The position numbers were made by a program, and so were the translations under genes. From Microbacteriaceae bacterium (GTDB lineage Bacteria > Actinomycetota > Actinomycetes > Actinomycetales > Microbacteriaceae), in NCBI GenBank assembly GCA_011620705.1, contig WOYR01000036.1, positions 1 to 8,140 on the forward strand: a DNA stretch of 8,140 bases, written 5' to 3'. This document shows positions 5,714-8,140 of the stretch, piece by piece; position 1 is the first letter of the stretch; each line of letters opens with the position of its first letter. The notes under the pieces are model-generated. The model saw nothing but the letters and a program-made list of their open reading frames with translations, was not told the origin of the DNA and ran no database searches.

Positions 5714-6928
5714 ATGCCAGACACGATCTCCCCGGCGAGCGCGCGGCGCATCGCCCTTGCGGCGCAGGGGTTCGGGACGCGGCATCCGGCTGCGCGGACG
5801 GACGGCCAGGTCGGCACCCGCCAGCTGAACCTGGTGATCCAGCGGCTCGGCATGCTGCAGATCGACTCGGTGAACGTGTTCGAGCGCAGCCACTACCTAC
5901 CGGTCTTCGCCCGGCTGGGACGTTATGACAAGGCGCTCCTCGACCGGCTGACCCTCGCGCGGCGCGGCCCATACACCGAGTACCTGGCGCATGTCGCGAC
6001 CTTCATCCCGACCATCGATCTGCCGCTGTTCGCATTCCGCAAGGCGCAGCTGCGCGCGAAGTACGGGCAGCACGAGTGGGTGCGCGCCAACCAGCCGATC
6101 CTCGACTGGCTGCTCGCCGAGCTGGCCGAGAAGGGCCCGCTTCCGGCCAGCCGCTTCGAGCACGAGGAGAACGTGCGCAAAGGCCCGTGGTGGGGCTGGA
6201 GCAGCGTCAAGCAGGGCCTGGAGGTGCTGTTCGGCTGGGGCGACGTCGTCTCGGCGGGTCGGCGCAACTTCGAGCGGGTCTACGCCCTGCCCGAGCAGGC
6301 GCTCCCCCCGGCGCTGCTGAACGTCGAGATCGAGAAGGATGCGGCGATCCGCGAGCTGGTGCGCCGCGCGAGCCGCGCGCTCGGCATCGGCACCGTGAAG
6401 GACATCGCCGACTACTACCGGCTCCAACAGGCCGAGACGAAGGCTGCGGTGCTCGAACTGGTCGACGCGGGCGAGCTGCACCGCGTGACCGTGCCGGGAT
6501 GGCCGGGGCCGGCCTATCTTCATGCCGAGGCCCGCATCCCGCGCCGGATCGAGGGCGCCGCGCTGCTGTCGCCGTTCGATCCGGTCGTGTGGGAGCGCGC
6601 CCGCGCGCTGAGGATGTTCGGATTCCACTACCGGATCGAGATCTACACCCCCGCGCCGCAGCGGATGTTCGGCTACTACACGCTGCCGGTGCTGATCGAT
6701 GAGGCGCTGCCCGGCCGGATCGACCTCAAGTCGGACCGCCGGAACGGCGTGCTGCGCGTGCAGTCCGCCTGGCACGAGGCCGGCGCACCGGCGGGCATGG
6801 AGGAGCGTCTGGTCCCGGTGCTGCGCGAGACCGCGGCGTGGCAGGGACTCGAGCGCATCGAGGTGATGGACCGCGGCGACGCGGCCCGCACCCTGGCGAG
6901 CGCGCTGGGGCTCAGAGCGCTCTCATGA
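5714..6928 (+). CDS. YcaQ/AlkZ-like winged-helix DNA glycosylase (HTH_42 family)
   Basis: This 404-residue cytoplasmic protein matches the length of E. coli YcaQ (AlkX), a DNA glycosylase that removes bulky or crosslinked N-alkylpurines and can unhook interstrand crosslinks. The proposed catalytic signature Q-hydrophobic-D is present as Q49-I50-D51 in LGMLQIDSVNV, followed by the conserved ERSHYLPVFARLG (57-69). Other family landmarks are EYLAHVATFIP (89-99) and the C-terminal SPFDPVVW (286-293) with RMFGYYTLPVL. The QxD form groups it with YcaQ/AlkX rather than with the QxQ form of antibiotic-cluster AlkZ self-resistance enzymes. It reads in the same direction as the HAD gene, 36 bp after its stop, so read-through co-transcription is possible. 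No functional link to phosphonate metabolism is evident. The ATG is chosen because it follows family length and nothing upstream in frame is better. Confidence 0.88.
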   Translation: MPDTISPASARRIALAAQGFGTRHPAARTDGQVGTRQLNLVIQRLGMLQIDSVNVFERSHYLPVFARLGRYDKALLDRLTLARRGPYTEYLAHVATFIPTIDLPLFAFRKAQLRAKYGQHEWVRANQPILDWLLAELAEKGPLPASRFEHEENVRKGPWWGWSSVKQGLEVLFGWGDVVSAGRRNFERVYALPEQALPPALLNVEIEKDAAIRELVRRASRALGIGTVKDIADYYRLQQAETKAAVLELVDAGELHRVTVPGWPGPAYLHAEARIPRRIEGAALLSPFDPVVWERARALRMFGFHYRIEIYTPAPQRMFGYYTLPVLIDEALPGRIDLKSDRRNGVLRVQSAWHEAGAPAGMEERLVPVLRETAAWQGLERIEVMDRGDAARTLASALGLRALS

Positions 6929-6929
6929 C

Positions 6930-6952
6930 CCGACGCCCGAGACGGGCGTCGG
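6930..6952 (+). terminator. hairpin terminator after the glycosylase gene
   Basis: CCGACGCCC and GGGCGTCGG form a perfect 9-bp inverted repeat with a 5-nt loop (GAGAC), starting 2 nt after the glycosylase TGA. There is no U-tract, which is common for actinobacterial terminators. The position between convergent genes supports a termination role. Confidence 0.7.
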
Positions 6953-6965
6953 CGCTGGGGTCGCG

Positions 6966-6989
6966 GCGAAGACCAGAAATGGTCTTCGC
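6966..6989. terminator. second, probably bidirectional, hairpin between convergent genes
   Basis: GCGAAGACC and GGTCTTCGC form a perfect 9-bp inverted repeat around a 6-nt A-rich loop (AGAAAT). It lies 13 nt beyond the first hairpin and 16 nt past the htpX stop on the other strand. Being symmetrical, it could stop transcription from both sides. Neither flank has a U-run. Confidence 0.65.
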
Positions 6990-7005
6990 TCCCAGCTCCA
7001 CCGCG

Positions 7006-7896
7006 CTACATCCGGGTGGCGTTCTGCTCCAGGCGGGCGATCCGGTCGGGGATCGGCGGGTGGGTGCTGAACAACCGCGCCAGGAAGCCGGGGCGGTTGG
7101 GATCCGCGATCCACAGGTGCGACATGGCCGTGCTGGTCCGTGCCACCGGGCGGAAGTTCGTCTGCAGCTTGGCCAGCGCCGTCTCGAGTCCCTCCGGATC
7201 GCGAGTGGTGAGCGCGCTCGTCGCGTCGGCCAGGTACTCGCGCTGCCGCGAGATGGCGGCCTGCACGACCGCAGCCGTGATCGGCGCGAGGATGGCGGCC
7301 ACCAGTCCGATGACGATGACGACCAGGAAGGCCGGTCCGCCCAGATTGCTGTTGCGACTGCGACCGCCCCAGAAGATCATCCGGAAGATGATGTCCGAGA
7401 TCAGCCCGACCGCGACGACCAGGCCGAACACGATCAGCGAGACCCGGATGTCGTAGTTCCTGACGTGGCCCATCTCGTGGGCCATCACCCCCTCGAGCTC
7501 GCGGTCGGTCATCAACTCGAGCAGCCCGGTCGTCGCGCAGACGACGGCGTGCTGCGGATCCCGGCCGGTCGCGAAGGCGTTGGGGGCAGGGTCGTCGATG
7601 ATGCAGACCTTCGGCATCGGCAGCCCGTCGGTGATCGCCAGGTTCTCGACGATCCGGTACAGGCGCGGGTTGTCGGCTTTCTGGATCTGCTGCGCACCGC
7701 TCAGCGCAAGCGTCTCGGCGCCCGCCAGGAAGTACTGGAAGATCGCGTAGGCGAGGGCGATCACGAAGACCACGACCGCGATCGACCAGCTGTTGTAGAG
7801 CCACGCAACAAGCACCCCGAGACCGCCGATCACGATCAGGAAGATCGCGATGATGAGGATCGTGTTGCGCTTGTTCGCGGCGATCGCGCTATACAT
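7006..7896 (-). CDS. htpX: HtpX-like membrane zinc metalloprotease (M48B)
   Basis: This 296-residue integral-membrane protease is expected to degrade misfolded or damaged membrane proteins, with the active site on the cytoplasmic side. Two N-terminal membrane spans (about 12-34 and 38-58) precede a soluble part holding the zinc-binding HEMGH (140-144; His140 and His144 ligands, Glu141 catalytic). Two further spans follow (about 153-172 and 188-211), then the third zinc ligand Glu220 in QREYLADA. The family segments DDPAPNAFATGR (101-112) and STHPPIPDRI near the C-terminus are present. Length and order match HtpX of about 290 residues. The start MYSAIAANKRNT is typical of the family and an in-frame stop just upstream excludes an extension. 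It is 29 nt downstream of lemA on the same strand, so the two are almost certainly co-transcribed. It has no evident tie to the phosphonate genes. Confidence 0.94.
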   Translation of the reverse strand: MYSAIAANKRNTILIIAIFLIVIGGLGVLVAWLYNSWSIAVVVFVIALAYAIFQYFLAGAETLALSGAQQIQKADNPRLYRIVENLAITDGLPMPKVCIIDDPAPNAFATGRDPQHAVVCATTGLLELMTDRELEGVMAHEMGHVRNYDIRVSLIVFGLVVAVGLISDIIFRMIFWGGRSRNSNLGGPAFLVVIVIGLVAAILAPITAAVVQAAISRQREYLADATSALTTRDPEGLETALAKLQTNFRPVARTSTAMSHLWIADPNRPGFLARLFSTHPPIPDRIARLEQNATRM

Positions 7897-7915
7897 GCGA
7901 TGCCGTTCTGTTCAT
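7889..7915 (-). other. possible 8-codon leader reading frame overlapping the htpX start
   Basis: An ATG at 7915-7913, about 4 nt after AGGCGG, opens a frame of eight codons (MNRTASHV) that ends in a TAG (7891-7889) lying just inside htpX. HtpX itself has no clear Shine-Dalgarno, so a ribosome finishing this mini-frame could reinitiate at the htpX ATG. Such short frames arise easily by chance and no family is recognisable. Confidence 0.15.
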
Positions 7916-7925
7916 GATCCGCCTG

Positions 7926-8140
7926 TCAGAACTGCACCTTCGGCGGCTCGGCGATCGATGCTGCGTCGGCGACTTCGAAGAACTCGCGCGGCGTGAAGCC
8001 CCAGCTCTTGGCGAACAGGCTGTTCGGGAAGGTCGCGATCTTGGTGTTGAGTTCGCGCACGCCGCCGTTGTAGAAGCGGCGCGACGCCTGGATCTTGTCC
8101 TCGGTGTCGACCAGCTCGCCCTGCAGCTGGAGGAAGTTCT
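7926..8140 (-). CDS. lemA: LemA family protein (C-terminal part; 5' end beyond window)
   Basis: The last 71 codons of a LemA protein are visible. LemA proteins carry one N-terminal membrane anchor and a helical-bundle domain; their molecular role is not firmly known. The visible part has the family's C-terminal helix region LQGELVDTEDKIQASRRFYN, followed by NGGVRELNTKIATFPNSLFA and a conserved tail containing FF, ending AEPPKVQF. The RRFYN, FPN and F-tail signatures are characteristic. The N-terminal anchor is outside the window. It directly precedes htpX with a 29-nt gap, a common bacterial arrangement. The gene looks intact as far as it can be seen. Confidence 0.93.
   Translation of the reverse strand, partial: NFLQLQGELVDTEDKIQASRRFYNGGVRELNTKIATFPNSLFAKSWGFTPREFFEVADAASIAEPPKVQF

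Noticed and set aside
5869..5875. GGTGAAC (GTTCACC on the minus strand) in the glycosylase gene.
   Set aside because: It falls within the conserved QIDSVNV coding region and faces no promoter; probably chance.
4886..5893. Open minus-strand frame continuing upstream of the oxidoreductase start.
   Set aside because: It is antisense to the clear HAD gene, has shadow-type composition, and the FAD-binding GxGxxG would be displaced far from the N-terminus.
6838..7917. 359-codon plus-strand open frame.
   Set aside because: Antisense shadow of htpX, rich in Arg/Asp/His with no family features, and crosses two hairpins between convergent genes.

Overview
The window is GC-rich, gene-dense bacterial DNA with strong G/C bias at third codon positions. 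Gene content and style point to an actinomycete, probably a Microbacteriaceae-type genome (Microbacterium or a relative). That placement is inferred from composition, the lemA-htpX pair and the gene families present. I see no rRNA, tRNA, CRISPR array or insertion sequence.

Positions 1-4885 (all minus strand) hold five genes, transcribed right to left: an FAD-dependent oxidoreductase (3761-4885), then an ABC importer made of a substrate-binding lipoprotein (2466-3620), two permeases (1561-2466 and 678-1559) and an ATPase (1-675, running off the left edge). The importer genes overlap or nearly touch. The oxidoreductase is separated from them by a 140-bp spacer that carries a PHO-box-like site and two hairpins. 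Diverging from the oxidoreductase, on the plus strand, is a phosphonatase-like HAD hydrolase (4997-5677) that keeps the phosphonoacetaldehyde-hydrolase hallmarks, including the Schiff-base lysine. Together these look like a phosphonate-use locus. The importer would bring in an aminoalkylphosphonate, the flavoenzyme would deaminate it oxidatively to a 2-oxoethylphosphonate, and the HAD enzyme would split the C-P bond to release phosphate. No PhnW transaminase or C-P lyase is visible. The motif GTTCACC, the core of the actinobacterial PHO box, lies in both intergenic regions and points toward the downstream gene each time, which fits control by phosphate starvation.

Positions 5714-6928 (plus) encode a complete YcaQ/AlkZ-like winged-helix DNA glycosylase with a QID catalytic motif. 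It lies 36 bp after the HAD gene and may be partly co-transcribed with it, but has no obvious link to phosphonates. Two strong hairpins (6930-6989) separate it from the convergent genes on its right.

Positions 7006-8140 (minus) hold htpX, a membrane M48 zinc metalloprotease, preceded by the 3' end of lemA, which runs off the right edge. LemA-HtpX is a widespread conserved pair.
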